NCBI GenBank assembly: GCA_003996215.1
Contig: QJPP01001561.1
Location: 144,648 to 208,647, forward strand
Origin: Jaltomata sinuosa
Lineage: Eukaryota > Streptophyta > Magnoliopsida > Solanales > Solanaceae
Length of the DNA: 64,000 nt
Direction of reading: 5' to 3'
Below, one piece after another: positions 1 through 10,438 of the stretch (position 1 is the stretch's first letter; every line of letters begins with the position of its first letter). The notes beneath the pieces were generated by a model. It ran no database searches. It saw nothing but the letters and a program-made list of their open reading frames with translations, and was not told the origin of the DNA. The position numbers and the translations under genes were made by a program.

Positions 1-1063
1 TCCTCCTTCTGCAACTCTAAACGTAGTGGCTATGTTTGTAATTGAGCCTGAGCTTGCTTAAGTTTCTCTCTACTTTGAGCATCTTCCTGCATAATAGTGC
101 TCAACTACTTTGTGCCTAGAGTCTTCAAAATCTTCTTCAGCAACTTCAATCTCTTAACTACTATCAATATTTTACAGCCCTGAATGTCTGTAGCCTAACC
201 TTCTCTTACCATATCCTAAAACTGGGGCATTTCTCCCCATACATTGCAGTACTGAAAGTACCTACATATTCTCTTCTTATCCTTTCCTAGTTCTACCTTG
301 ATAGGGCAATGGTCACTCATGCCTTCTAGCAAGAATATAGACTTGCTTGGAGGCATAAAAATTAACCAGTCATCATTAATCAAAGCCCAATCTATCTTTG
401 AGTATACTCTCTCAATTGTACCTTTATCACTCTATGTATATTTGTTACCTAGATGAGGCAAAACAATTAGTCCACACTCTTCCACATAGTCAGCAAAATC
501 CATCACCTCAGTTAGGGCCATAGGATTATCTCTAAGCCTGTCTTCAGAGTGAAGCATAGAATTAAAATCTCCAAGTAGTAGCCAAGGATTCTTGTGTGAT
601 CTATATATTTCTACTAGAGTAGTCCACAAAGCTTTCCTCTCCTCTCTAGTGTTGAAAGCATAGACAAAAGACACTAGGAACGATAATTTGAGTGGTATAA
701 GCTCCACCTCACATGTGACCTCTTGAGCACTCATATGAATTGGTACTACTTTGGTCTCCAACATATCATAATTATCCTATTATAATGGTAATCTAGATTA
801 TGTATAGTATTCCAACCTTCAAACATGTTCCCAGAAATCTGATCCACTTTATTCCTCTTTAGTTTTGTTTCCAGTAAGCCTATCAGACCTACCCTGTCTT
901 CATTGCAAATGAGCTTAACCTCCTTCTGTTTATTAGGCCCATTGAGGCCTCTTACATTCCAGCTTAGTAGGCTAGCCATTTTCATGACTTGGAATGGTTT
1001 TGCTCTTCTCGTTTTCAACACCTTCACCTCTATTTCCACCTTGCTTGGAACCACTATGCACAC
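1..1063 (-). pseudogene. LINE ORF2, N-terminal endonuclease/exonuclease/phosphatase domain
   Basis: The apurinic-like endonuclease of LINE ORF2 nicks target DNA to prime reverse transcription. Visible motifs in order are LSWNVRGLN (asparagine of the first motif), LLETKLK (catalytic Glu), LLLGDFN, and SDH followed by CPI near 309-317 (catalytic Asp-His). The frame shifts near 750-764. A TAG stop at 434-432 interrupts the domain just after the GNKYT motif, where a Trp is usual. Reading continues into the region after the endonuclease at the left edge. The RT domain is outside the window, so total length cannot be judged. Confidence 0.85.
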
Positions 1064-1129
1064 CTTTAAGTTGGTACCTATGAGCAGTCTTTTTAGGTGT
1101 AATCCACCCTTCTGAATCTCCTCTAAGAG

Positions 1130-2441
1130 TTACTCCCCCTTATTCTGCACATTACCATTTCCAAGTGTTACCCCTGCAGACATATTATTACTTGGACCAG
1201 CTTGAGCACCTTCATGTGACAAGTTATCTCCAACTTTGCTCAGTTGGGTTGTATGTATAGTTACCTTATTCAGAATCCTAGTTTGTTGATCTTGATCTAC
1301 CTCAAGTGCCTGAGGGGCCGGCTTAGGTACTAGCTTTGGTACCACTTTCTTCCTACAAATAACTTTTGAATGCCAATATTTCTTACAATGCTTGCAAAGA
1401 GTAGGTTTCCATTCATAGCTTATCTTTTGCTCAATCACATGTCCCCTCTCAGATTTGAACTTGATAGTTTCAGGTAGATTAGCATTCATGTCAACCTCCA
1501 CCATAAGTCTAGCAAAATTAAGTCCAGCTTTCCTTTCAGTGTTCTGATTCACCATTAAGGGCTTGCTAACCAAACTCCCTAGCTTGCTCAGCCCTTTTGG
1601 ACTTCAATACTTGAAATACAGACCAGGAAGTTTGATCGAAATGGGAACAGTGTGGAGATCCTCCTAGTAAAATCCATGTTAGGTGACCAAGCCTTAACGA
1701 TAAAGTGTTTGCTATCAAAGTGATAAATTCCAACCTAGATAACTTCATCCATCCCAACTGCTGAATCAAATCTGACCATCACTACTCTATTTTTTGACAT
1801 AACTATTTTGTTTATACCATGCTTAGCCCAAATCCTTTGAACAAAGCCCTTGATTACTTCGAAAGGAGGGTGTGCACCCAATACATAACACACCACTGAG
1901 TTCTTCCAATACTCTATCTCAGAGATAATACCATCAACATCAATCTCTACGTACATGGTCTCACCTTGAATTGCTGGTGCAACATACCCCAGTTTGAATC
2001 CGGCATTAACCACCTTACCAATGTCAAAGTTATCCTAAATTGAACTTTTTTTCTCTAATTTCGGCAGCATCTCCTCTACTTCATTTTTCCATAACAGCTT
2101 AGTGCCACTGGACGAGCCCTACTTTTCAATAGATGGAGAAGTCGTAGAAATATTGTCCCATATTTCTTGGGCCGTGATTCGCTAATCCTTCTGTACAATA
2201 TCACTTGTCTGCTTGGAACCCCCCTCCATAGATCTAGGATTCGAAGGCGTAGTCGATTCCCCTTCAATTTTGCTTGCAAATTTGAATCTCCCATTGGTGT
2301 TGTTGAAATTACTGTTCCATTGGACTGTGAGTTCTTCAGAGTCGATCGAGTATCCTTCTTTCCCCGTTGAGTTACTATGTACCCTGACGCTTCTTTAGCC
2401 TTCACCGATAGAGCTCGAGCTGTCTTTCCTATGGCAGGCAC
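1130..2441 (-). pseudogene. LINE ORF1: DUF4283 domain plus CCHC zinc knuckle
   Basis: ORF1 proteins of plant LINEs bind the element RNA. The start is the ATG at 2,441 (MPAIGKTARAL). A DUF4283-like region is readable at 2,013-1,735 (SVVCYVLGAHPPFEVIKGF) and continues in other frames to about 1,570. The segment 1,573-1,130 holds the C-terminal part with a zinc knuckle, CKHCKKYWHSKVIC, which fits C-X2-C-X4-H-X4-C. At least two frame changes occur, between 2,076 and 2,013 and near 1,740. The family assignment rests on the domain order and the knuckle; the product cannot be made as one protein. Confidence 0.8.
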
Positions 2442-4044
2442 ACGTTAAGCTAACATACACTGAGAGGGAGAGAGAGTCCATGCTATGAAAAGCTTATTCA
2501 TTATATATTTGATAACTAAAAATTGAGAGCTTGGGGATTGGAGGAGAAGATATATTGAATAGAAAGATTTAGAGTTTGAAGAAAAAAGAGTAGGAATGAG
2601 GTGGAGAGAGAAAGGAACTTGGATGTATTTTAAAAGCCTTGGAATATTACCCAAAGCTTTACAAAACTCTAAAAACGACCTCGACTCCTCAAGCTGACCC
2701 CACTTTTCCACCTTTTTCAACCCTAAACCTAAAAAATAATGAGAAAAAAATACGTGGGTATTTGGCAAAATAAATTTTCAAAATGGTTAGCCTTCCAAAT
2801 CTTCTCAATAAAGATGATACTTCATCTTTCATGTTTACCCATAACAAGGAGTTTTGCAACAAATTTCCATTCTATAAAGCTGTGTGTAGGGTGGTAGAAC
2901 TTTTACAACAAATAGTTATTCTATTGGGCACCTAGAACGAAGTGTTGCAAGTCTAACTAACATACATCTCGATGGTGGAACCATCTCTTTCATCGCTTCC
3001 AACACATAATATAGAAATCACCGTAAAGAATCTGTGGACTTGGAGTATGGACTAAGAAGGGCGCTAAGCAAAATTTTGGCACGTGATCTGCGAAGGATAA
3101 TTTGACCAATGAACTTAACTAAAACAACACGGTTACATATAATCTACAGATCAACAACGTAAAGAAGTGTGTTAAAATTCTTGTTTAAAAAATGCTAAGT
3201 TACAAATGTTTACAAATATCTCTTGGCAACATAGAGGAAGACTCAAACAAATCAACAGTTATGAAATTACGCATATAGACCATAAGTCACAATATTTTTC
3301 ACCAGTTAATACATGAAGAAGCTTAGTAATGAGAATGGAACTCTGACAATATTTATTAGGGTAGTTGGCACTATACATAGCTCATAAATATACGTTTGTT
3401 TAACTCATTTGTTTAGATTTTATCAGCTATGGGGGAGATTTGCAACATAATTCCCTAATCTTAGGCGTTTAGACTAGCATGTACACAAGAAATTTGGCCC
3501 TGCGCATAAAAACACACACGAGCAAACATGCATTTACCTTTCCTAAACAATTAATACTACATTTATACCTTTTCCACTATTAAGCTTCCTGTATGCTTTT
3601 AAAAAAAACAAGTAATCATAAACAAGTTATTCGGAATAATACATATGAAGTCTCTACTTAAGCTTACTTAACACATACATGATGTTATTGATGTTAAGAA
3701 ATTATATAAATCAAACAACTTTGCATCATGGTGTCATGGAAGGAAAATAATATGGGCAATTTAGTAAAATAAAATGTTGAGTAATAAACTTATTAATGGG
3801 TGGGCAAAGACATAACGGAACTACTAAAAGGCCAAGCATGAATTTGCTGGAATACTCTACCATTGGGTTCACACCATGTGTTGCAAAACACAGTTCTTGC
3901 TGAAGGTAATTCCAGAACTATAGATTGGCATGTCATGCATTGCAGCAACAACTTGTTCCAGTAGGTTTACCCCCTCGCCTAGTTTATTCTCGTAAAATAT
4001 TATATGTGCCTAGTAGTAATGTAGCAGTGATAATTCCTTGTTCA
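2442..4044. other. Gene-free AT-rich stretch
   Basis: I recognise no gene, LTR end or RNA gene here. The first 300 bases may be the 5' untranslated part of the neighbouring LINE. The rest is AT-rich with short homopolymers. Confidence 0.5.
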
Positions 4045-4501
4045 TGTAGGAAAGAATACGCTATATTAACCAATTATTCTCCTTACATGGAAGCATGAAG
4101 CCAAGGAGTTGATTGTGGATAAAATAAAAAGGTGATGAATTTTTGAATGAACATCTTAAGTGCTTAGCAAATGTTACAATGTGGTACATGCAAACTACAA
4201 AAAAATGTTTCAAAGCATCTGATCATTTATCCCTTCGCAGGAAGGTGAGTACTATCTCTTGTTAAGCATCTATTCCCCACAACTTCAAAAGTTTACTCAT
4301 AGAATCAATTTTGATAATGACAACATGAAATCTCTTTCAAAGCAATGCAAGCTATAGCACATTTAACAAAGACAAATTATCAACTTTTGAGACTAGAAAA
4401 GCAGATTTAAACAAAAAATGTGGCTAAGCGTTTGCACTTTCCTATGGGCTTATATGGCTAAGCAGATTTGAACAAAAAACAATTATCTTGACTTAAAGTG
4501 T
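4045..4501. repeat. Dispersed repeat, copy A (partner at 10,439-10,989)
   Basis: This segment matches 10,439-10,989 closely, starting with TGTAGGAAAGAATAC in both and ending with a shared CTTAAAGTGT. Copy A lacks roughly 100 bases that copy B has (after AGCAATGCAAGCT at about 4,350). Both copies are followed at a short distance by pieces of the same LINE ORF1. The origin of the unit is unknown to me. Confidence 0.8.
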
Positions 4502-4559
4502 GTGACTGATTCTTTATTTGGATAGAGTCACCTGGTGGGTGCAGATAATAACATTTTCA

Positions 4560-5330
4560 GCTTTAAGTCACTAGCAAGAGAAGCTAGAGGGGCATGCAAC
4601 ATTTTTGATAATCAATCGAGAACCTACTATAATTTTGGAATCATCTGATATTCAAGAGGAAACTTTGCAATATGCTCTGTACATTCAAGAGGAAAATTTG
4701 CAATATGCTCTTGTTGCAAAGTTTTCCTATGTGAGGCTGACAATAACAGAGTTGAGAAAGTATTTTCCACAACAACTAAAGATTAAAGGTGTGTGAGACA
4801 TTTTCATTGGATTCACGACATATTTTAATTCGATTGACCGCACATGAGGATTTTGTTGCTGTCTATTCTATGGCTATTTCACCAATTGATGTTAAGGAGA
4901 AATCCATGGAGGAAGACTATCAAATTTTTCGTTGGACTCCTTTGTTGGACCTAGTACTTTTTCTCCAAAAGGTTTTTGAGGTGCAGACATTTTTTAGAGA
5001 AGCTAGGAGTATGACATACTGGATGAATGTTTCAAATATGTAGTTAGGGAAGCTGCAATATCTTCTAGGCAACAACGAAATGGGAAAAACAAAAAAAAAC
5101 TCATGGAAGGATGGCAACATCCAATGAGAGTTGCGAAGCAAAAAGTGGCCGGCAACATCTACCACCTCACAAAGGTCCACAACATATAAGGAAAATTTAT
5201 GAAGTTACAAGACATTTTGGAGAGGCTAGAAGATCAAAACAAGACAAAAGTTTTGCACACTTAAGAAGATTTTACAAGTTCAAAGAAAAAGGTCTCGACT
5301 CCATCATCTTTCTTGTATGATTTTCTCATT
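4560..5330 (+). pseudogene. LINE ORF1 remnant (DUF4283 domain joined to ORF1 C-terminus)
   Basis: Two frames give a DUF4283-type sequence: ALVAKFSYVRLTITELRKYF at about 4,710-4,770, then SRHILIRLTAHEDFVAVYS after a frameshift near 4,790. The domain stops abruptly at about 4,945, where GGACCTAGTACTTTTTCTCC joins a C-terminal part that also occurs at 11,638-11,760. A 33-bp tandem duplication (4,648-4,713) repeats IQEE-x-LQYAL. A short Lys/Arg-rich tail follows to about 5,330. It is an internally deleted copy, not a host gene. Confidence 0.65.
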
Positions 5331-6014
5331 ATTTTTGTATTCTCATTTGTAGTATTAATTTTTTTTTATAACAAAAATTATGGAAAATATAACATCATTT
5401 GGAATACCATTAATGACACCTTATTAATAGTAAAATTACCCACAAATTGACAAATGCTAATATTAAGAAATATTTTGCTTCATTAAAATCACAAGATGTC
5501 TGAGTATAACAATTAATATGAGTATCTAGTATAACAATTTACTCTCTTTCTGTTTCTGATATGCATGCTGAGGTAACCACTAAGCTGCTAATGTTACTAA
5601 AATCCACTTACAAGTTGCAATAGAGATCATACAAAAAGGATGATATAAGAATTGATTCTCTAAAACATCCAACGTCATCCAAGACTATGTTTCTCGGACT
5701 CTTCAAAAATATCAACGGGTGTGTGTCGGGTTCTCCAAAAGTAGTGTATTTTGGAGAATCTGACACGGGTGCGACATAGAAAGTGAAAAGTCCGTGCAAC
5801 TTAGACTATAAATATACAAGGGTGGCAGATGATCACTTAAAAGACCATTACAATGAAATGGTGAAGAAAAATTGATCAACTTATTTGATCTCACTTCCCT
5901 TAAATTTCATCGCGACATAATAATATGCTTGGTTTGTCAGAGCCTGGTTACTGTGGTGAGTTGGCACTAGACTAAAATTGTTGAATTGCTCGGAAGAGCC
6001 AATAGTACACGAGT
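5331..6014. other. Gene-free stretch with one palindromic repeat
   Basis: No coding region is recognisable. The only structured element is the imperfect palindrome at 5,723-5,766. The right side is the target flank of the small Copia element that begins at 6,020. Confidence 0.5.
5723..5766. repeat. Imperfect palindrome, MITE-like
   Basis: Arms GTGTCGGGTTCTCCAAAA (5,723-5,740) and TTTTGGAGAATCTGACAC (5,749-5,766) pair at 16 of 18 positions around an 8-base loop. The outer flanks (ACTCTTCAAAAAT on the left) suggest a longer, eroded hairpin. I believe similar palindromes are frequent in Solanaceae DNA, but this is from memory and untested. Confidence 0.6.
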
Positions 6015-6019
6015 GACCT

Positions 6020-6332
6020 TGTTGAAAATTGTACTACAATAATTTTTAGTATAATAAGTTTTCTAGTTTTAGGATGAATTTGAAATTTGAATTTCTATTA
6101 GGTTGTTTTAGTTGTTGAGATTTTTTAGGATTTTTTAATTTTAAATTATGCTAATTTTACGTCGTAAGTTGGCTATTTAAAGCTCTCATATGTTTATGAA
6201 AAATATTGAAACATATTTTCAATCATTGAAAACTTATTGAAAGTTTTTGAAAGCTTATTGAAAGCATTAAAATCCATTGAGAGTCATTTTGACCCCTCTT
6301 TTGCTGTCCCATCTTTTAAAAAAAAATGAACA
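6020..6332 (+). repeat. 5' LTR of small Copia element
   Basis: This is the 313-bp left LTR, TGTTGAAA to TGAACA. It is similar throughout to 6,963-7,276, with a number of substitutions and homopolymer differences. Confidence 0.9.
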
Positions 6333-6396
6333 GTAGTATCAAGAGCTTTATTGATCTTATGGGATCTGTGACTTCTTCTAAAGAACTACCAAACTA

Positions 6397-6530
6397 TTTT
6401 TAACCCGGCAGGACTACCTTTTTAACCCGTAAGAGCTATCATTTTTAACCTGTTAGGGCTCCCTTTTTAACCCCTAAGGTCTACCATTTGTAACCCGTAA
6501 GGGCTCCCATTTTAACCCGTCAGAGTTATT
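6397..6530 (+). repeat. Tandem repeat of about 22-23 bp in the element leader
   Basis: About six units of the form TTTTTAACCCGTAAGGGCTAC lie between the primer site and the gag start. The units differ at several positions, so they have diverged since duplication. Confidence 0.85.
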
Positions 6531-6565
6531 TTCAATCATATTATTTTTAACTCAATTTTCAACCA

Positions 6566-6935
6566 TGACAAGCAGCAGTCTCTCTTTGAATGCCCCAAAA
6601 ATTTTCATTGACGAAAACTATCAAATTTGGTCCGTGAAAATGAAATCATATTTTAAAAACTATAATTTATGTGATGTTGTGATGAACAAAATTTATGTGA
6701 TGTTGTGATGGAAAAACAATCTTTACATCAACATATTGCAAATCCTATAATTGTCAAAATGAAAGCACTTTCAAACAAAACGAGATCATTGATGGTGTTT
6801 TTTCAGCAAAAAGTCAAAAAAAGAAAGAAAGAAGAGAAAGATCAATATCAAAAAGAAAAAGTGCAAGTTCAAAAAAATCAAAAAAATCCTGCACCAACAG
6901 CCAAAGCAAAATTTGAGGAGGAACAATGTTTTTAA
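6566..6935 (+). pseudogene. Copia gag remnant
   Basis: Starting at the ATG at 6,566 the frame reads MTSSSLSLNAPKIF, then ENYQIWSVKMKSYFKNYNL. This is the typical N-terminus of Copia gag (the x-NYxxWSxxMK motif). A 24-bp near repeat (AACAAAATTTATGTGATGTTGTGAT) and stops follow. The open stretch 6,705-6,935 is Lys-rich and is probably the tail of a shortened gag. It cannot make a working capsid protein. Confidence 0.7.
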
Positions 6936-6962
6936 ATTGCAGTAACCAAAGCAAAGGAGGAG

Positions 6963-7276
6963 TGTTGAAAATTGCTTTAGTTACTGCAGTAATTTTTAGT
7001 ATAATAAGTTTCCTAGTTTGAGGATGAATTTGAAATTTGAATTTCTATTAGGTTGTTTTAGTTGTTAAGATATTTTAGGATTTTTGAGTTTTAAATTATG
7101 CTGATTTTATGTTGTAAGTTGGCTATTTAAAGCCCTCATATGTTTAAGAAAAATATTGAATGACATTTTCCATTATTGAAAGCTTATTGAAAGCTTTTTG
7201 AAAGCATTGAAATCCATTGAGAGTTATTTTAACCCATTTTTTGTTGCCCCATCTTTTTTTTTTTAAAAAAACAACA
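6963..7276 (+). repeat. 3' LTR of small Copia element
   Basis: This is the right LTR, directly preceded by a purine tract and followed by the GACCT target duplication. Confidence 0.9.
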
Positions 7277-7410
7277 GACCTCCTCGAACAGATCATACTT
7301 GTTCAAGATTAAAACAAATAAACCTTCTCCCTTGCAAACTATAGAAACACAAGTCCAAAAACTTTTCCACCTTCGATAATTCTATTGTATCATATTTCTT
7401 CCAATAGATT

Positions 7411-9600
7411 TGTCACGACTCGAGATAGGCCCGGACGTAATGGGCAACGCAGACCAAAGAGGCCTGAGTCAACCCCTTAGCATTCATCATTTGCAACAGT
7501 ATAAAAAGATTTGCGGAAACAAGCCCATAATAAATAAATCCACGTGAATAAAAGATTCAATAACAGTCTTGCCAATACCAGTTTACGAAGCCTCTAGTAC
7601 CATGAGTAAACTCCTAAGTCGGGACATGGCCTCGACGATACCATAATACTGAAAGAGTTCTCAAAACTATCAAATGAAAGGAAACACAGGCCTTTCGAAA
7701 GTATGGAGGACTCACCACTTGCTAATTGAATCCCGAAAATCCTAGTGCTGCACAGAACCACGAGGATAGGTCTTGGAACCTGCATCATGAAACGATGCAG
7801 CTCCCGAAGACGGTCAGTACAACAAGTACTGGCATGCAACCCAGGGGAAGGGATATCACAATTTATAAAGCAAGTCATAAAACGAAATCAGAAACCATAA
7901 TCATAACAATATGAAACTTTCACAATTTCAATTACTTCTGGACTATATGGTGTTACCGACATTTATTTCACCATGGGCTATGTGGGTCCGACCCCGACTC
8001 GGTCGGATGAGCCTCCAATCCAAGTTGCCGCAAGGATCGGAGTATCATAAAATAATCACCTCATAACTGCATAACTGAACAAATCAAGCTTACAGTAAAG
8101 AGCCCCGTTCGACTCAGAGAGAAGAGCCCTGTTCGACTCATACCCGTGCCGAAATAACACGGTTTCAGGTGTGGAGCCCCGTTCGACTCACACCTTCTCG
8201 GTTAACCATCTAATCCTCTTAAGCCCATATTTCTATCTCTTCGAACATTTAACAAACCAATCATTTCGGAGTTCTTTTTCATTATTAAGGCATACATGAG
8301 TGGGTACTATTATACCTAGACTTGCAAGTCACACTTATCATAATATGCCATTATCATTTATACATCAATCGACCCACATTTAAGGATCTTTTATCTCCTT
8401 TAACAATCAACTCCCTCAAGGTTATAATTCAATCAATTTAAAGCAATCATTTCAAAACCAAGGGAATTTAGAAGATCCACTTTATTCCATTAGAACCCAA
8501 TTACTTAGGTAATAAACCATTCTCGTAGTAACCGTATCTTAAAGCTTCAAATTTGCCCCAATTTCACAAAATCCGTAAGTAAAGTCATACGCTAAACCAT
8601 AACTTCAAAATAGTAATTAAATACGGATAGCCTCATATAATAAACGTTCAAAAGTTCAAGCAAACTTCTTTCTTTCGAAAACCCTATAACTATTTATACA
8701 TAATAATAGCAAAGATTCATAATAAGTAGGAGTAAACACAATTCCTACGAGTATAGTTGAAAGGGGATCGTTCAACATACCTTTAGACGAAGAACGCTTA
8801 CGAATCGCTTGAGTTTTGCTTAAGAACTTAGATCCCTAGGCACTTTGCTTCAAGAACTTAGAGAGGAGAAGTAACGCTCTTTCTTTTGATTTTTAATCGT
8901 GCCTTGGGAGGAATATAATAAGTGGAGGATGAATCTTGGATGAGGAAAGGACCAAAATACCCTCAAATATCTTAAGAAGAGTCGATTCCCGTAGTAATAC
9001 CTTAGGGGTCCTATTTATAGGCAATTCCAATTAAAATCCGGATTGATTTAGGAAGGAAAACGCGTCAGAAAACGGTCTCCAAAACAGTCCGTTTTGGCTA
9101 CAAACAGACCGTTTTCGAAGGCATTTTAACTTACGAAAATTTTGTGTTTCCGTCTTCAGAAACGGTTGGGAAAACGGACCGTTTTCTCTTCCATTTTAAC
9201 TCCCAGAATTCAATGGGTTTCTGGATAGACAGACGTCTTCTTGGTAAACTGATCATAACTTCTTACCCCGGACTCGGATTAATGCGTGGTTGGTGGAGTT
9301 GGAAAGAAGACTCGAAGACCTTTAATTTGGTGGGTTATAGGCCTCCTAACTCTTTATATTTTAGGAGAAATGATTGTTTGAATATGACCCAAGTTAAAAA
9401 GTTATACAAAAACTTAGCCAGTAGAGAAGCTTTTAACTTATCTTGTGTTGGAGGTTCCTTAAGACCTTATTTCACATCCACACTCTTCCCACACATAGTG
9501 ATTGACCATAACACCTTGTTACAAAGAAATCTTTCGGGTTCAGGTCTAATTACAGACGAAAAATGATCGGAATCCTAGCTCGAAAGCTTGGGGTGTTACA
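7411..9600 (-). mobile_element. Gypsy solo LTR (2.19 kb)
   Basis: Read on the minus strand the segment starts TGTAACACCCC and ends GTCGTGACA, the usual ends of long chromovirus-type Gypsy LTRs in Solanaceae. Flanks AGATT (7,406-7,410) and AGATC (9,601-9,605) look like a target duplication with one mismatch. No internal region is present, so LTR-LTR recombination is the simplest explanation. The plus-strand open stretch at 9,144-9,566 inside it matches nothing I know and is not proposed as a gene. Confidence 0.8.
8100..8190. repeat. Three copies of GAGCCCCGTTCGACTCA in the solo LTR
   Basis: Near-identical 17-mers sit at 8,100-8,116, 8,124-8,140 and 8,174-8,190. The middle copy has one substitution. 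They may be promoter elements of the LTR, but nothing in the sequence proves that. Confidence 0.8.
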
Positions 9601-10131
9601 AGATCCCACATCGAACTTCAACTATAGATATTTATCTTGACAGTGGAGATAAACTATCATATCTTTTAGATAAGTAAAGAAATAATTTAATTTTATGAAT
9701 ATAACTGGTCAAGCACCAAGACCATGCTGGTGGTATAAAGACCTATATACTCCCCGTTCACTTTTACTTGTCCTCTTTGGACTTTACACGCCCATTAAGA
9801 AACAATGATAAATATGAGTATTTTACAATACTCATTTCTTTCCTTTTGTAATACCCCCAGGAAACATGTTGGGATAAGGTTCCACTGCTTTGCTTCCTTC
9901 CTAAGGTCATTCAGTGTCCAAGTCGAGAAATAATCTTTCCACCAATTAAAAATAACATAGGCCAACAAAAGCAAGTCATTGGACACATAATGAATCTTGA
10001 AAAAATATTCTCACAAACAATAAGAGTAGAAATCACAAAACATTTGCAGCAAGCTTTCGTACTTGCTGTTTAGAGAATAAACACATTGTTAGTAAGGTAT
10101 GTTGCAATGATCCAATGATAGGGGCCAAAGG
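9601..10131. other. 3' flank of the F-box gene with a MITE-like end
   Basis: Nothing coding is seen. ATCCCACATCG at 9,603-9,613 fits the plant snRNA upstream element RTCCCACATCG, but no snRNA follows. At about 9,750-9,780 the sequence ACTCCCCGTTCACTTTTACTTGTCC resembles a Stowaway-type terminal repeat; only one end is visible. Polyadenylation of the F-box gene would fall here on the minus strand. Confidence 0.4.
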
Positions 10132-10437
10132 TTATCGACCAGCTGAAAAGACAACTGACGCGTGCGGAGAGGATATTGGAAAGTTTAGGAACTCCTCTGC
10201 CATTCTAACATAATCCGGAGACATCCCTTGGAATGTGGAAGTAATGACAAACTCTTCTAGCACCGCTGCATGCTTGAGCAAATATTTTACCAATTGCAGC
10301 ACAAACTTATTTTCACTTAATGGTCCATAAAAGTTATCGATCTTGATGGTCTTCAGATTTGAAAATGAGCGGTTAACATCATGCATCTCAAACCTCCGGG
10401 TCAGATCATCCTCATTTGCGTACCTTGCCAACAGGTC
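10132..10437 (-). CDS. F-box gene exon 3 (FBD-type C-terminus)
   Basis: The exon is 306 nt including the stop. The acceptor is TTTCCTACAG. It encodes DLLARYANEDDLTRRFEMHD and an FBD-type end with LVKYLLKHAAVLEEFVI and SPHASVVFSA. The reading frame joins exon 2 in phase 0. Confidence 0.85.
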   Translation of the reverse strand, partial: DLLARYANEDDLTRRFEMHDVNRSFSNLKTIKIDNFYGPLSENKFVLQLVKYLLKHAAVLEEFVITSTFQGMSPDYVRMAEEFLNFPISSPHASVVFSAGR

Positions 10438-10438
10438 C

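Larger units (their letters stand above)
1..2441 (-). mobile_element. LINE (L1-type non-LTR retrotransposon), decayed, runs off left edge
   Basis: On the minus strand an ORF1-like region (2,441 to 1,130) is followed by the start of ORF2 with an endonuclease domain (1,063 to 1). This is the standard plant L1 order. The reverse transcriptase would lie beyond the left edge. Several frameshifts and at least one internal stop mark it as dead. The 5' border is not defined; the AT-rich stretch to about 2,770 could be its 5' UTR. No target duplication can be tested because the 3' end is outside the window. Confidence 0.85.
6020..7276 (+). mobile_element. Small non-autonomous Copia element (TRIM-like / deletion derivative)
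   Basis: Two direct LTRs (6,020-6,332 and 6,963-7,276) begin with TGTTGAAAATTG and end with AACA. The target duplication GACCT is present at 6,015-6,019 and 7,277-7,281. Just inside the 5' LTR lies a degenerate primer site (GTATCAAGAGC, 6,337-6,347). Just before the 3' LTR is the polypurine tract AAAGGAGGAG (6,953-6,962). Only about 630 bases lie between the LTRs. They hold the beginning of a Copia gag and a purine-rich end, so pol was lost before or after insertion. Confidence 0.92.

Noticed and set aside
9144..9566. 140-codon open stretch on the plus strand
   Set aside because: It lies wholly inside the solo LTR, matches no known protein and has no supporting gene structure.
9601..9700. 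A complete snRNA gene after ATCCCACATCG
   Set aside because: No conserved U1, U2, U4, U5, U6 or U3 sequence could be recognised downstream.
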